7,713 bases of DNA from Gammaproteobacteria bacterium (GCA_018671205.1 JABHIC010000172.1:1-7713), one strand, 5' to 3'; numbered from the stretch's first letter, positions 1 through 6,181 are shown. Notes: generated by a model from the sequence alone, not told the origin. Translations and numbers: made by a program.

Positions 1-556
1 AGGGTGAATTAGGTTGATTGCTTTCTTCATCTACCAGAATACCATCAACAAATAATTTAAAGCTTCCATCCTCAGTTTTTGTAACTGTAGCCATATGCCA
101 TGCATTTAAATAATCGACATTACCAGTCACCTTATAATCATCATCATTTTCAGATTCATACCAACTTGCTACACAGGAAGTACAGTACACATTCAAGTAA
201 ATGCTAAAATTTGATATATCCGTATCAAAAGATTCCCCGTTAGATATTATTGCCTGTGTTGATAAATTACCAGAGTAGAACCAGCTTGACAATGTATAAG
301 AATCAGATATTGAAGCTATTGAGTTCACTCGAATATAGTCATTTCTGCCATCAAAACTAGCAGCCTGACCATTCACCCCAGTTGTATAGGTAACGCCACC
401 ATTCTCAGTTCCATTATTCTCGTTCCCACTAGAGTCATTCGCATTCCCATCAAACGGGTAATAGGCCACCAGACCATCATCCAGAGAGGCCCAAACCGGA
501 CTGCTTAATATCGATAAAAGCAGATAGGTAAAGAGGGTCTGTATGGTGCGGTTCAT
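1..556 (-). CDS. Exported LamG/concanavalin A-like lectin-domain protein (3' end beyond the window)
   Basis: The gene starts at ATG 554-556 and stays open for 185 codons to the left edge, so its C-terminus is missing. Upstream is a good ribosome binding site, AGAAGGA on the minus strand at 565-571. Residues 1-23 form a signal peptide (basic N-terminus, hydrophobic run, cleavage after V-W-A), so the product is exported. Residues 29-37 (GLVAYYPFDG), the N-D-S-S-G turn at 40-44, A-S-F-D-G at 66-70, and WHMATV then LFVDGILV near 153-175 are hallmarks of LamG/Laminin_G_3 jelly-roll domains. These domains usually bind carbohydrate or act as adhesion modules in large secreted proteins. A CxxC pair lies at C125/C128. 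The domains that would define its exact role lie outside the window. GC is about 48% for the first 65 codons but about 34% for the rest in view, which suggests a mosaic origin or a fast-evolving part. Confidence 0.85.
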   Translation of the reverse strand, partial: MNRTIQTLFTYLLLSILSSPVWASLDDGLVAYYPFDGNANDSSGNENNGTENGGVTYTTGVNGQAASFDGRNDYIRVNSIASISDSYTLSSWFYSGNLSTQAIISNGESFDTDISNFSIYLNVYCTSCVASWYESENDDDYKVTGNVDYLNAWHMATVTKTEDGSFKLFVDGILVDEESNQPNSP

Positions 557-848
557 AAATTTTTCCTTCTGAATTGAGGTGTTTCCGGGGTTAAGCATCA
601 CAACAGGAGCCAACTGCTGCTAGGGTAAATCAGCCCATATAGGACATAACCCCCTCTCTTTGCCCATCTGGTAGCAGATACCTAACTGCTCAACACAGCA
701 TTAAATGACGGCTCTTCTGTATGGGTATCAGTAAGCGTACTATATATATGCGATAGTGACAATGACCTATGTAGACAACAATGAATATGTGCCTGATTTA
801 TCTCTTGTATCCGTGTTTTTTGTACTGCAAAATGAGTGCAACCCGCCT

Positions 849-876
849 CCCGCTTGGATGTAATCCATCGAGCGGG
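849..876. repeat. Imperfect hairpin, CCCGCT/AGCGGG stem
   Basis: CCCGCT at 849-854 pairs with AGCGGG at 871-876. GGAT at 856-859 can pair inside it with ATCC at 863-866. No T-run follows on either strand, so it is a poor intrinsic terminator. It might be a structured RNA element or a remnant of a dispersed repeat. Confidence 0.4.
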
Positions 877-905
877 CTAAAAATAAGCGGATCTGTTGAC
901 TAGAA

Positions 906-922
906 ATCAGTAGGTTACTGAT
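906..922. repeat. Perfect 7-bp inverted repeat with 3-nt loop
   Basis: ATCAGTA (906-912) and TACTGAT (916-922) are exact reverse complements around a GGT loop. An overlapping outer pair, GGATC at 889-893 and GATCC at 920-924, offers an alternative fold. Function is unknown. An operator-like site or small RNA hairpin is possible, but a 7-bp palindrome can also occur by chance. Confidence 0.4.
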
Positions 923-1151
923 CCAATGTAGTGAGCTGATGCTTCCTGTGAGTAACCGGGCACACTTTCATAACCCCACTCCGATTTTACGTATCAGACT
1001 GCTGCACCCGCTGTAAAAATGGCCGATAGATGTCTGCCATATTGTCATTTCTAGAATCACAATAACTATAGATCAATAGGTTATATTAGAGAAAGAGTGA
1101 ATGCAGCCTCGCAAGATGGGACTGTCTTTGCTCTTTTTGTAGCGGGGAAAC

Positions 1152-1589
1152 TCAGCTACTCAGACCCTCATCAACAACAGGGTATTTTCTCGCGTTAATC
1201 TCAATCTTTCGATCCACTGCCGCATTCAGGTCAACGCCTAATTTATCGGCAATCCTTAGCAAGTAGATCAATATATCAGCAACCTCCTCCTCGACATGCT
1301 CACGCTCACTGCTCTGCATGATATCTACTGACTGCTCAGGTGTGAGCCATTGGAAAATCTCCACCAGCTCAGATGCCTCAACGGAGAGTGCCATTGCAAG
1401 GTTTTTGGGAGTGTGAAACTGACCCCAATCTCGCTCCGTTGCGAACTCATCGAGTCGTTTCTGTATTTGGTGTATATCCATCAACACGACCTGCTGGGCC
1501 TTATCCCAATCCATATAGTCGCTACTATCATGAGTGCTCCAAAACGTGCGCTCTTCCTCTTCACTTTTGAAATCAGGTATTTTTTTCAT
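1152..1589 (-). CDS. MazG-like nucleotide pyrophosphohydrolase with fused CopG/BrnA-antitoxin N-terminus
   Basis: This is a 145-residue protein in two parts. Residues 37-137 are an all-alpha MazG/dCTPase-type pyrophosphohydrolase, a family that hydrolyses (d)NTPs to the monophosphate and pyrophosphate and clears non-canonical nucleotides. The metal-binding signature is intact: E71-x2-E74, E77, then E102-x2-D105, followed by a basic helix with K128 and N132 and a K-Y-P end. Residues 1-36 are not part of that family. K-I-P-x-F-K-S-E-E-E-E, F-W, T-H-D-S, D-Y and D-W-x-K-A match the N-terminal segment of CopG/BrnA-type antitoxins (PF12441-like), but the ribbon-helix-helix half is absent. The junction falls at M37, codon 1479-1481, which could be the original enzyme start; a weak AGCAGG precedes it. 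The long start has a GAGAG-type ribosome binding site about 8 nt upstream. The gene is divergent from the Fe-S gene and no toxin gene adjoins it. The enzyme call is firm. The fusion rests on motif memory. Confidence 0.88.
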   Translation of the reverse strand: MKKIPDFKSEEEERTFWSTHDSSDYMDWDKAQQVVLMDIHQIQKRLDEFATERDWGQFHTPKNLAMALSVEASELVEIFQWLTPEQSVDIMQSSEREHVEEEVADILIYLLRIADKLGVDLNAAVDRKIEINARKYPVVDEGLSS

Positions 1590-1648
1590 AATTTACTCTC
1601 TCAATGATACTATCGATCTTTAAGGAACCTCTACCATCCCACACAAAA

Positions 1649-1653
1649 AAGGA
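1649..1653 (+). promoter_or_regulatory. Shine-Dalgarno AAGGA that favours the 1661 start
   Basis: AAGGA lies 7 nt before the ATG at 1661, which is ideal spacing. The first in-frame ATG (1604) has no such site and lies only 14 bp from the start of the divergent MazG-like gene. This supports 1661 as the true start of the Fe-S protein gene. Confidence 0.65.
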
Positions 1654-1660
1654 TATGGCT

Positions 1661-2818
1661 ATGCCTTGGTCGCAACCAACACATGGTGTCTGTGATAGCG
1701 CTCTGGATCACTATCAACAGTCCGTTGAAGAGGAGTTCAAAAAGTGTATCGAGTGTGGTGCCTGCTATATCAGCTGCCCCTTTGATCTGTGGGGAAGCAA
1801 TGATGAAGAGCGGCAGCAGGCCATCCGTGATGCCAATGATTTTATCTTCAACCGTAAGCCTATTACCGAATTTCTGAAAAGTGAGATTTTCAGCTGTGCC
1901 GAGTGTGACCACTGTCACCAGACCTGTCCCGCTGGCATTCACCGTAAACACGCTAACATGCTGATCAAGTTGCGGATACAACCCCGACATGTAGACCGTC
2001 TACGCGCCCACCCCGCTCGTTTGCGCGGCACCAAACAGTACTTTTTCGAGAAATTGACTACCCGAAAATGGTCTCCACCAGAACAGGCCTGGTATGCCGC
2101 TCTGAACGAGAAGCGGCAGTCCGATACCCTGCTCTACCACGGCTGCTATGTTGCCAGCACAAAAAATGACTGTATGAAGCTGGGAGAGATGCTGGCCCAT
2201 GCCGGAATCGACCACGTTGCCTTCGGAAAATTTGAGTATTGCTGCGGCCAATTTGGTCTCTATCGCGGTGTATCCGACCTCTGTGAGACCTCACCAAAGC
2301 TCATTGAGATGGTCGAGGCTACTCAGCCTAAAGAGATTATCACCAACTGTGGTCACTGCCGTGAGGCGGTTGAAAGTGTGCTGAAGATGATGAACAACAC
2401 CACAATCCGTGTTCTCCATCCGGCAGAAAAACTGCTGGAGCTGGTACAACAGCAGAAGTTGAGGATGAAATTTCTGGATCAGTCCGTAACCATTCAGGAC
2501 TCTTGCCTCTTCAGCCAGAAGCAACCCGACTCCCCGGTACGTAATCTGCTTGCACGTGCGGTCGATCTTTATGAGAACAAGGATAGCCTGCAAAACGCGC
2601 TCTGCTGTGGTGATGTTTCTCATGTTGCGGCCCCAGAAAAAATTCACCATTACAACCAATCCAGGGTGCGTACATTCAACGAGATGGATGCAGACCACCT
2701 TGCCGTTTACTGTGCCGGTTGCAACGATATCTACTCCGCTTTTGATGAGCTGAAAACACGTGACCTGATTGATATTGTCTATCAATCCTGGCAGGAAGAG
2801 CTGAAGGAGACCATCTAA
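1661..2818 (+). CDS. HdrD/GlpC-like iron-sulfur oxidoreductase subunit with two CCG domains
   Basis: The 385-residue product (404 if the in-frame ATG at 1604 is used) has the layout of HdrD, GlpC and GlcF proteins. Two [4Fe-4S] ferredoxin motifs come first: C29-x2-C32-x2-C35-x3-C39-P and C79-x2-C82-x2-C85-x3-C89-P. Two complete CCG cysteine-rich domains follow: C162-x31-C194-C195-x34-C230-x2-C233 and C282-x32-C315-C316-x34-C351-x2-C354. In HdrB/HdrD such domains hold a non-cubane cluster for disulfide chemistry; in GlpC/GlcF they pass electrons to quinone. There is no signal peptide or transmembrane segment, so it should be cytoplasmic or peripheral. Only 2 bp separate it from the next gene, another cluster-rich redox protein, so the two probably form a complex. 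The electron donor and substrate are not evident. It is not the lactate protein LutA, which lacks the ferredoxin part. The start at 1661 was chosen for its Shine-Dalgarno site. Confidence 0.85.
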   Translation: MPWSQPTHGVCDSALDHYQQSVEEEFKKCIECGACYISCPFDLWGSNDEERQQAIRDANDFIFNRKPITEFLKSEIFSCAECDHCHQTCPAGIHRKHANMLIKLRIQPRHVDRLRAHPARLRGTKQYFFEKLTTRKWSPPEQAWYAALNEKRQSDTLLYHGCYVASTKNDCMKLGEMLAHAGIDHVAFGKFEYCCGQFGLYRGVSDLCETSPKLIEMVEATQPKEIITNCGHCREAVESVLKMMNNTTIRVLHPAEKLLELVQQQKLRMKFLDQSVTIQDSCLFSQKQPDSPVRNLLARAVDLYENKDSLQNALCCGDVSHVAAPEKIHHYNQSRVRTFNEMDADHLAVYCAGCNDIYSAFDELKTRDLIDIVYQSWQEELKETI

Positions 2819-2820
2819 TC

Positions 2821-4230
2821 ATGTTTGTTAAACAGTGGGATCGTGACATCTGCATCAACTGCATGACCTGCGTCAAGGTCTGCCCCAACGACAATCTGGT
2901 GGAGTTCAACCACAAACCCACGCGTGCCAAAATCAATACCTGTACCGGCTGTAACCACTGCACCACGATGTGCCCTACCGGGGCCATCTACCATATTGTG
3001 GTCTCCGATGAGGGGGAGTATGGCGGCTGGAACCCCGCTGTTATTCAACGCATTGCCTCCATGTCGAAAAATGGCAAACATGTGGTCGAGGCCAAAGGGA
3101 GCAAGCGTAACTTCATCAACCTGAATGACCTCATTTTTCTCCCTGCACAGATTCAGAAATCGCCACGTCTGGAAGATGAGCCCGTCCATACAGAGGTCAC
3201 CATCGGCCCCCGTTCAAAGCGCCCCTTACACCTCAATACCCCGATTATGATCGGTGCGATGAGCTTTGGTGCGCTCTCTCGCGAGGCCAAGATTGCACTG
3301 GCACAGGCCAGTGCCCGTGTTGGCAGTGCCGCCAACTCCGGTGAGGGGGGGATGTTGCCAGAGGAGCGTGCGGCGGCAAGCCAGTATATTCTGCAGTACT
3401 CTACCGGACGTTTTGGGATCAATGACGAGGTGCTGCAACAGGCCGATGCGATTGAGATTAAATTGGGGCAGGGTGCCAAGCCGGGGATGGGTGGACACCT
3501 GTTAGGCCCAAAGGTAACCGTCGAGATCGCCGAGGTGCGCGGCATTATGCCTGGGACGAACGCCATCTCACCATCACGCCATCTGGACATTGACACTCCA
3601 CAAGAGCTGGGAGAGCGGATTGAGCAGTTAAGAGAGAAGACCGGAGGGGTCCCGATTGGTATCAAGATTACCGGCGGACATATTGAGCGTGATCTTCAAT
3701 ACCTGATTGATGGCACCATTCGCCCCGACTTTCTGGTGATTGACGGCGGCGAGGGCGGTACCGGTGCTGCGCCGGTTGTTGCCAAGGATAATGTTGCGCT
3801 TCCCCTTCTATACTCGCTGAGTAAGGTTGTCGATATTCTCACACAGAGTGGGCTGAAAGAGTCCATCTCCATCGTTGCTGCGGGGGGAATGAAAAATTCA
3901 GAGGACTTTGCCAAGGCCATCGCGTTGGGCGCGGATGCGGTCTACACCGCCGGTTCTCTGAAAATTGCAATGGGATGTATCTACTGTCGTGCCTGCCATA
4001 CCGGGAAGTGCCCCACCGGGATCTGTACCCAGAACAAGCGGCTGAGGAAACTTCATTTCGATATTGAGCGGGCCACCGATGGGGTCAGTAATTTTATCAC
4101 TGCGGCAACCGGAGAAATTGCCGATTTGACACGTATCGTGGGCAAACGTGACATTGCCGAACTCAATCGTGATGACCTCTTTTCACTCACTGAAACGGCC
4201 TCACAAATCACCGGCATTCGGCACATTTAA
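2821..4230 (+). CDS. Ferredoxin-domain glutamate-synthase-like FMN protein (archaeal GltB2 type)
   Basis: The 469-residue product begins with a two-cluster ferredoxin domain: C11-x2-C14-x2-C17-x3-C21-P and C41-x2-C44-x2-C47-x3-C51-P. From about residue 140 comes the FMN-binding glutamate synthase barrel, seen in IMIGAMSFGALS (142-153), IKLGQGAKPGMGG (213-225), the glycine-rich IDGGEGGTGAAP (307-318) and AAGGMKNSEDF (353-363). A cysteine cluster follows, with C386, C392 and C397 in the C-x5-C-x4-C spacing of the GltS 3Fe-4S site. Extra C389 gives CxxCxxC, and C402 adds one more. There is no class II glutaminase domain and no GltD-like partner in view, so a classical GOGAT reaction is doubtful. 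The layout resembles archaeal-type GltB with N-terminal ferredoxin. The start ATG follows the upstream stop by 2 bp, with AAGGAG at 2804-2809, so translation is likely coupled to the HdrD-like gene. Family firm; reaction unknown. Confidence 0.88.
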   Translation: MFVKQWDRDICINCMTCVKVCPNDNLVEFNHKPTRAKINTCTGCNHCTTMCPTGAIYHIVVSDEGEYGGWNPAVIQRIASMSKNGKHVVEAKGSKRNFINLNDLIFLPAQIQKSPRLEDEPVHTEVTIGPRSKRPLHLNTPIMIGAMSFGALSREAKIALAQASARVGSAANSGEGGMLPEERAAASQYILQYSTGRFGINDEVLQQADAIEIKLGQGAKPGMGGHLLGPKVTVEIAEVRGIMPGTNAISPSRHLDIDTPQELGERIEQLREKTGGVPIGIKITGGHIERDLQYLIDGTIRPDFLVIDGGEGGTGAAPVVAKDNVALPLLYSLSKVVDILTQSGLKESISIVAAGGMKNSEDFAKAIALGADAVYTAGSLKIAMGCIYCRACHTGKCPTGICTQNKRLRKLHFDIERATDGVSNFITAATGEIADLTRIVGKRDIAELNRDDLFSLTETASQITGIRHI

Positions 4231-4245
4231 GGGCACCACAGAGCA

Positions 4246-4923
4246 TTGAGTCTGACTCCTCACAAGGTAGTGGCTACCACTCTGGGCTCCCTACTGCTCA
4301 TTGCAGTGACCACAGCGCTACTCTTTCGAGACCAGCTCACACTACAGCTGGTTTCAGAGTGGATGGAACAGAGTGGGCAGCTTGCGATTCCCCTGTTTAT
4401 TTTGGGGTATGCCCTTATCGTCGTCACCTTTCTACCGGCCACGCTGGTCAGCATTGCCGCCGGTGCCCTGTTTGGACCACTCTGGGGCACGCTCTTCAGC
4501 GCAACAGGTGCCACCATAGGAGCGCTATTCGCCTTTCTCCTCTCCCGTTACCTCTTTTCGGATTGGGTCAAGAGCCACGCTAACCGACACTCTGACAAGG
4601 TGGTTCACTGTGTTAATCAGGAGGGGTGGCGTTTTGTTGCATTTGTCCGTCTGGTGCCCCTCTTCCCCTACAATCTCTCCAACTATCTGTTTGGGATCAC
4701 CTCGCTCTCTGCTGTCACTTTTAGCTGGGCAACCCTCCTCTTCATTCTGCCGGGCACGGTAGCCCGTACCTATATCGGCCATGTTGGCATTGAGACTCTT
4801 TCGGGTAGTGGGGAGCAGATCGTGCTAAAAATCGGCATAGCGGCGACCCTGTTTGCGCTGGTCGCCTTTCTCCCCTCTATCATCCGCACGGTACAGCGTG
4901 AACTATTGAATTCAGGATCATAA
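4246..4923 (+). CDS. TVP38/TMEM64 (DedA-like, VTT-domain) inner-membrane protein
   Basis: This is a 225-residue polytopic membrane protein. A first transmembrane helix spans about residues 8-27. The VTT domain runs from about 45 to 180, and includes FLPATLVSIAAGALFG (62-77), GxxxGALFAFLLSRY (88-102), and FVRLVPLFPYNLSNYLFG (133-150). A last helix covers about 192-212. The proline/glycine re-entrant motifs and R135 are typical of the TVP38/TMEM64 and DedA superfamily, whose members are tied to membrane lipid handling and envelope homeostasis; the substrate here is unknown. It starts at TTG (4246), the first possible start after an in-frame stop; the next in-frame ATG would remove the first helix. 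No strong Shine-Dalgarno precedes it. It lies 15 bp after the glutamate-synthase-like gene and 7 bp before the DUF3047 gene, so it is probably in the same operon. Confidence 0.85.
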   Translation: MSLTPHKVVATTLGSLLLIAVTTALLFRDQLTLQLVSEWMEQSGQLAIPLFILGYALIVVTFLPATLVSIAAGALFGPLWGTLFSATGATIGALFAFLLSRYLFSDWVKSHANRHSDKVVHCVNQEGWRFVAFVRLVPLFPYNLSNYLFGITSLSAVTFSWATLLFILPGTVARTYIGHVGIETLSGSGEQIVLKIGIAATLFALVAFLPSIIRTVQRELLNSGS

Positions 4924-4930
4924 CCGACGT

Positions 4931-5584
4931 ATGGCACCTCACCTTCTCTTACCGCGTCTGGCTGCGCTGCTACTGCTTACACTCGGCAGCAGCTACTCTG
5001 TCTTTGCCACACTCGTTGGTGACTTTGAGTCAGGCAGTATGGATGGCTGGGAGCCCCAATCGTTCAAGGGTGAAACAGACTACACCATTGTCGAAATTGA
5101 TCATCAGCGGGCACTCCGGGCCGATAGCCAGGGCAGCGCCTCTGGCCTGCACCGTAGCGTCAATATTGATCTACAGAAGACCCCCTACCTGAACTGGTCC
5201 TGGCGGGTCGAACAGCCACTCACCGGCCTCGATGAGACCACAAAACAGGGCGATGACTATGCCGCCAGAATCTATCTCATCCACTCCAATGGAATTTTCT
5301 TTTGGGATACACAGGCATTGAGCTATGTCTGGTCTGGATCACAAGCGGAAGGAACAGCCTGGCCCAATGCCTACACCGCTAACTCAATCAATATTGCTGT
5401 GGCACACGGCAGTGAGCAGCAGGGGCAGTGGGTACACCACAAACGGAATGTACGAGAAGATTTTATGGCTCAATTTTCACGCCAGGTGGATACAGTCAGT
5501 GCCATTGCCATCATGACCGATACAGACAACTCCAACCGGGCTGCCACCGCTTACTATGGCAACATCTACTTCAGTGCAGAGTAA
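4931..5584 (+). CDS. Exported DUF3047 family protein
   Basis: The 217-residue product begins with a signal peptide: a leucine-rich core at residues 10-18 and a likely cleavage after S-V-F-A at 26. No lipobox cysteine follows, so it should be a soluble periplasmic protein. The mature part matches DUF3047 along its length, with FKGETDY (45-51), a TPYLNWSWRVE block, GDDYAARIYL, ALSYVWSGS, WPNAYTANS, RNVREDF and IMTDTDNS. The alternating beta-strand look with conserved Trp, Tyr and Asp suggests a beta-sandwich, perhaps ligand-binding, but the family has no known function. Length is normal and no frame damage is seen. ATG 4931 lies 7 bp after the TVP38-like stop. I see no functional tie to the redox genes upstream beyond likely co-transcription. 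Confidence 0.85.
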   Translation: MAPHLLLPRLAALLLLTLGSSYSVFATLVGDFESGSMDGWEPQSFKGETDYTIVEIDHQRALRADSQGSASGLHRSVNIDLQKTPYLNWSWRVEQPLTGLDETTKQGDDYAARIYLIHSNGIFFWDTQALSYVWSGSQAEGTAWPNAYTANSINIAVAHGSEQQGQWVHHKRNVREDFMAQFSRQVDTVSAIAIMTDTDNSNRAATAYYGNIYFSAE

Positions 5585-5669
5585 AGGGCACCTCTAAAAA
5601 TGCACTTTTTCAGTGATTGCTGCGTCAGCTCCGTACTCGAGTGCCCATGACACACAATAAGCCACTACC
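5585..5669. repeat. Short spacer with GGGCAC/GTGCCC ends, possible mobile-repeat remnant
   Basis: GGGCAC at 5586-5591 directly follows the DUF3047 stop and is inverted as GTGCCC at 5641-5646, framing about 60 bp. AAAAATGCACTTTTT at 5596-5610 could form a weak hairpin. The right side (AGTGCCCATG) resembles AGTGCCCGTG at 6121-6130 inside the insertion element downstream, so a degraded relative is possible. The inverted repeat is short and the call is tentative. Confidence 0.3.
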
Positions 5670-5921
5670 GTGAGCCAAAGCAGCCTCATCTACGCACTTG
5701 CACTGCTTGCCGGGCTGGTGGTGCTGAAGCTTGCTCTCGACAGAGTGGCAGTACTCCTCCAGCAGCAGGGGCTCACTGAGTCCAGTACGGAATATGCCCG
5801 AATATCCGCCTTTGGGCTGATTGTCTACTCGGTCATGCAAGACCTCAGATCACCGGATCAGCTACTGTGGGTCTACTGGTTGCTGATCTGCTGCTGGTTC
5901 TATGTTAATAATAGAGGTTAA
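5670..5921 (+). CDS. Small hypothetical membrane protein
   Basis: This is an 83-residue open frame from GTG (5670), the first available start after an in-frame stop at 5658-5660. I do not recognise the family. It has one hydrophobic helix at about residues 6-24 (LIYALALLAGLVVLKLAL) and another near the C-terminus at about 66-78 (LLWVYWLLICCWFY), around a polar middle. This fits a small inner-membrane protein with two passes. The ribosome binding site is weak. Support for a real gene comes from its end: its TAA lies in a TTAA that, before the downstream insertion, would also have held the stop of the convergent gene. That is a common arrangement for genuine convergent neighbours. It may also be the tail of the upstream operon, 85 bp away. 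Confidence 0.55.
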   Translation: MSQSSLIYALALLAGLVVLKLALDRVAVLLQQQGLTESSTEYARISAFGLIVYSVMQDLRSPDQLLWVYWLLICCWFYVNNRG

Positions 5922-5942
5922 ACCTAGAATCCTCAGATGACC
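5922..5942 (+). repeat. Left terminal inverted repeat of the element
   Basis: The first 15 bases are an exact inverted copy of the right end. Over 21 bases, 19 match. TAA precedes it as the left copy of the target duplication, and that TAA is also the stop codon of the small membrane protein. Confidence 0.8.
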
Positions 5943-6019
5943 GCTTGAAATAAGGCTAACATATTGCAATGACAGGTTTTTTACAAAGTATCAAGTTCAC
6001 CCAGCGAGTGAAGAACGCT

Positions 6020-6054
6020 ACAGGTCAGATTGTACGCACAGGCGCACGCATTAC
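6020..6054 (+). repeat. Internal inverted repeat, left arm
   Basis: These 35 bases match the reverse complement of 6128-6162 at 26 positions. Most mismatches are transitions, some of which would still pair as G-U in RNA. The right arm abuts the right terminal repeat, whereas this arm lies about 80 bp inside the left one, so the element is asymmetric. The left part may contain extra, later-acquired sequence. Confidence 0.6.
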
Positions 6055-6127
6055 TGCGTTACAACTCCTTGCAATAGCTGACTATTCCGCGTCGTTATGC
6101 CTTGTCCTGCGACCGAAGGAAGTGCCC

Positions 6128-6162
6128 GTGGTGCGCACGCCTATACGCACACTCTGGCCTGT
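6128..6162 (-). repeat. Internal inverted repeat, right arm
   Basis: This arm pairs with 6020-6054 and leaves a loop of about 73 bases. It runs directly into the right terminal repeat. Confidence 0.6.
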
Positions 6163-6181
6163 TCAACTGAGGATTCTAGGT
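6161..6181 (-). repeat. Right terminal inverted repeat of the element
   Basis: This is the inverted copy of 5922-5942. TAA follows at 6182-6184. Its outermost base joins that repeat to form the minus-strand stop codon of the aldolase/dehydrogenase gene (6181-6183). Confidence 0.8.

Larger units (their letters stand above)
557..1151. other. Long intergenic region without a convincing gene
   Basis: Both flanking genes are on the minus strand, so this stretch holds the 3' flank of the MazG-like gene and the 5' leader and promoter region of the LamG gene. I see only very short open frames with no recognisable product. Two small inverted repeats are visible, at 849-876 and 906-922. An AT-rich block around 738-752 (TATATATA) could belong to a promoter reading towards the LamG gene, with TTGTCA-like bases upstream on the minus strand, but the match to consensus is poor. 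I recognise no riboswitch, tRNA or strong intrinsic terminator. Confidence 0.6.
5922..6181. mobile_element. MITE-like non-autonomous insertion element, 260 bp
   Basis: The ends are perfect 15-bp terminal inverted repeats (ACCTAGAATCCTCAG at 5922-5936 and its reverse complement at 6167-6181); the match extends to 19 of 21 bases inward. Direct repeats TAA (5919-5921 and 6182-6184), or TTAA if 5918 and 6181 are counted, flank it as a target duplication. Inside is a second, imperfect inverted repeat (6020-6054 against 6128-6162), so a large part can fold back. The element carries no transposase and would need one supplied elsewhere. A 3-4 bp TNA/YTAR-type duplication would fit some IS5-family groups, but that is inference. 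It sits exactly between two convergent genes, where its hairpins might act as a two-way terminator. Confidence 0.8.

Noticed and set aside
1051..1058. CTAGAATC resembling the terminal repeat of the downstream element
   Set aside because: Only 8 bases match, with no paired inverted copy nearby. Chance is the simpler explanation.
1062..1084. Hairpin ATAAC...GTTAT as terminator of the MazG-like gene
   Set aside because: The stem is short and AT-rich with a bulge, and no T-run follows on the minus strand.
1567..1594. Promoter-like TTGAAA and CATAAT/TAATTT ahead of the Fe-S operon
   Set aside because: The spacing is 14 bp for the better -10 match, and the 16-bp option has a poor -10. Not strong enough to annotate.
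1604..1660. Longer start (ATG 1604) for the HdrD-like gene, adding 19 residues
   Set aside because: It has no Shine-Dalgarno site and lies 14 bp from the divergent gene's start. The ATG at 1661 has AAGGA at ideal spacing. The longer form cannot be fully excluded.
2291..2785. 164-codon minus-strand open frame opposite the HdrD-like gene
   Set aside because: It is antisense to a strongly supported gene with intact cysteine motifs and has no family resemblance of its own.
3153..3665. 170-codon minus-strand open frame opposite the GltS-like gene
   Set aside because: It is an antisense shadow of the conserved FMN barrel. The composition is proline/serine/arginine-rich, as expected from reverse reading.
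2821..4230. Naming this gene mgsC or gltB
   Set aside because: N-methylglutamate synthase and GOGAT partners (glutaminase-like, GltD-like) are absent and the N-terminal ferredoxin differs, so only the family is called.
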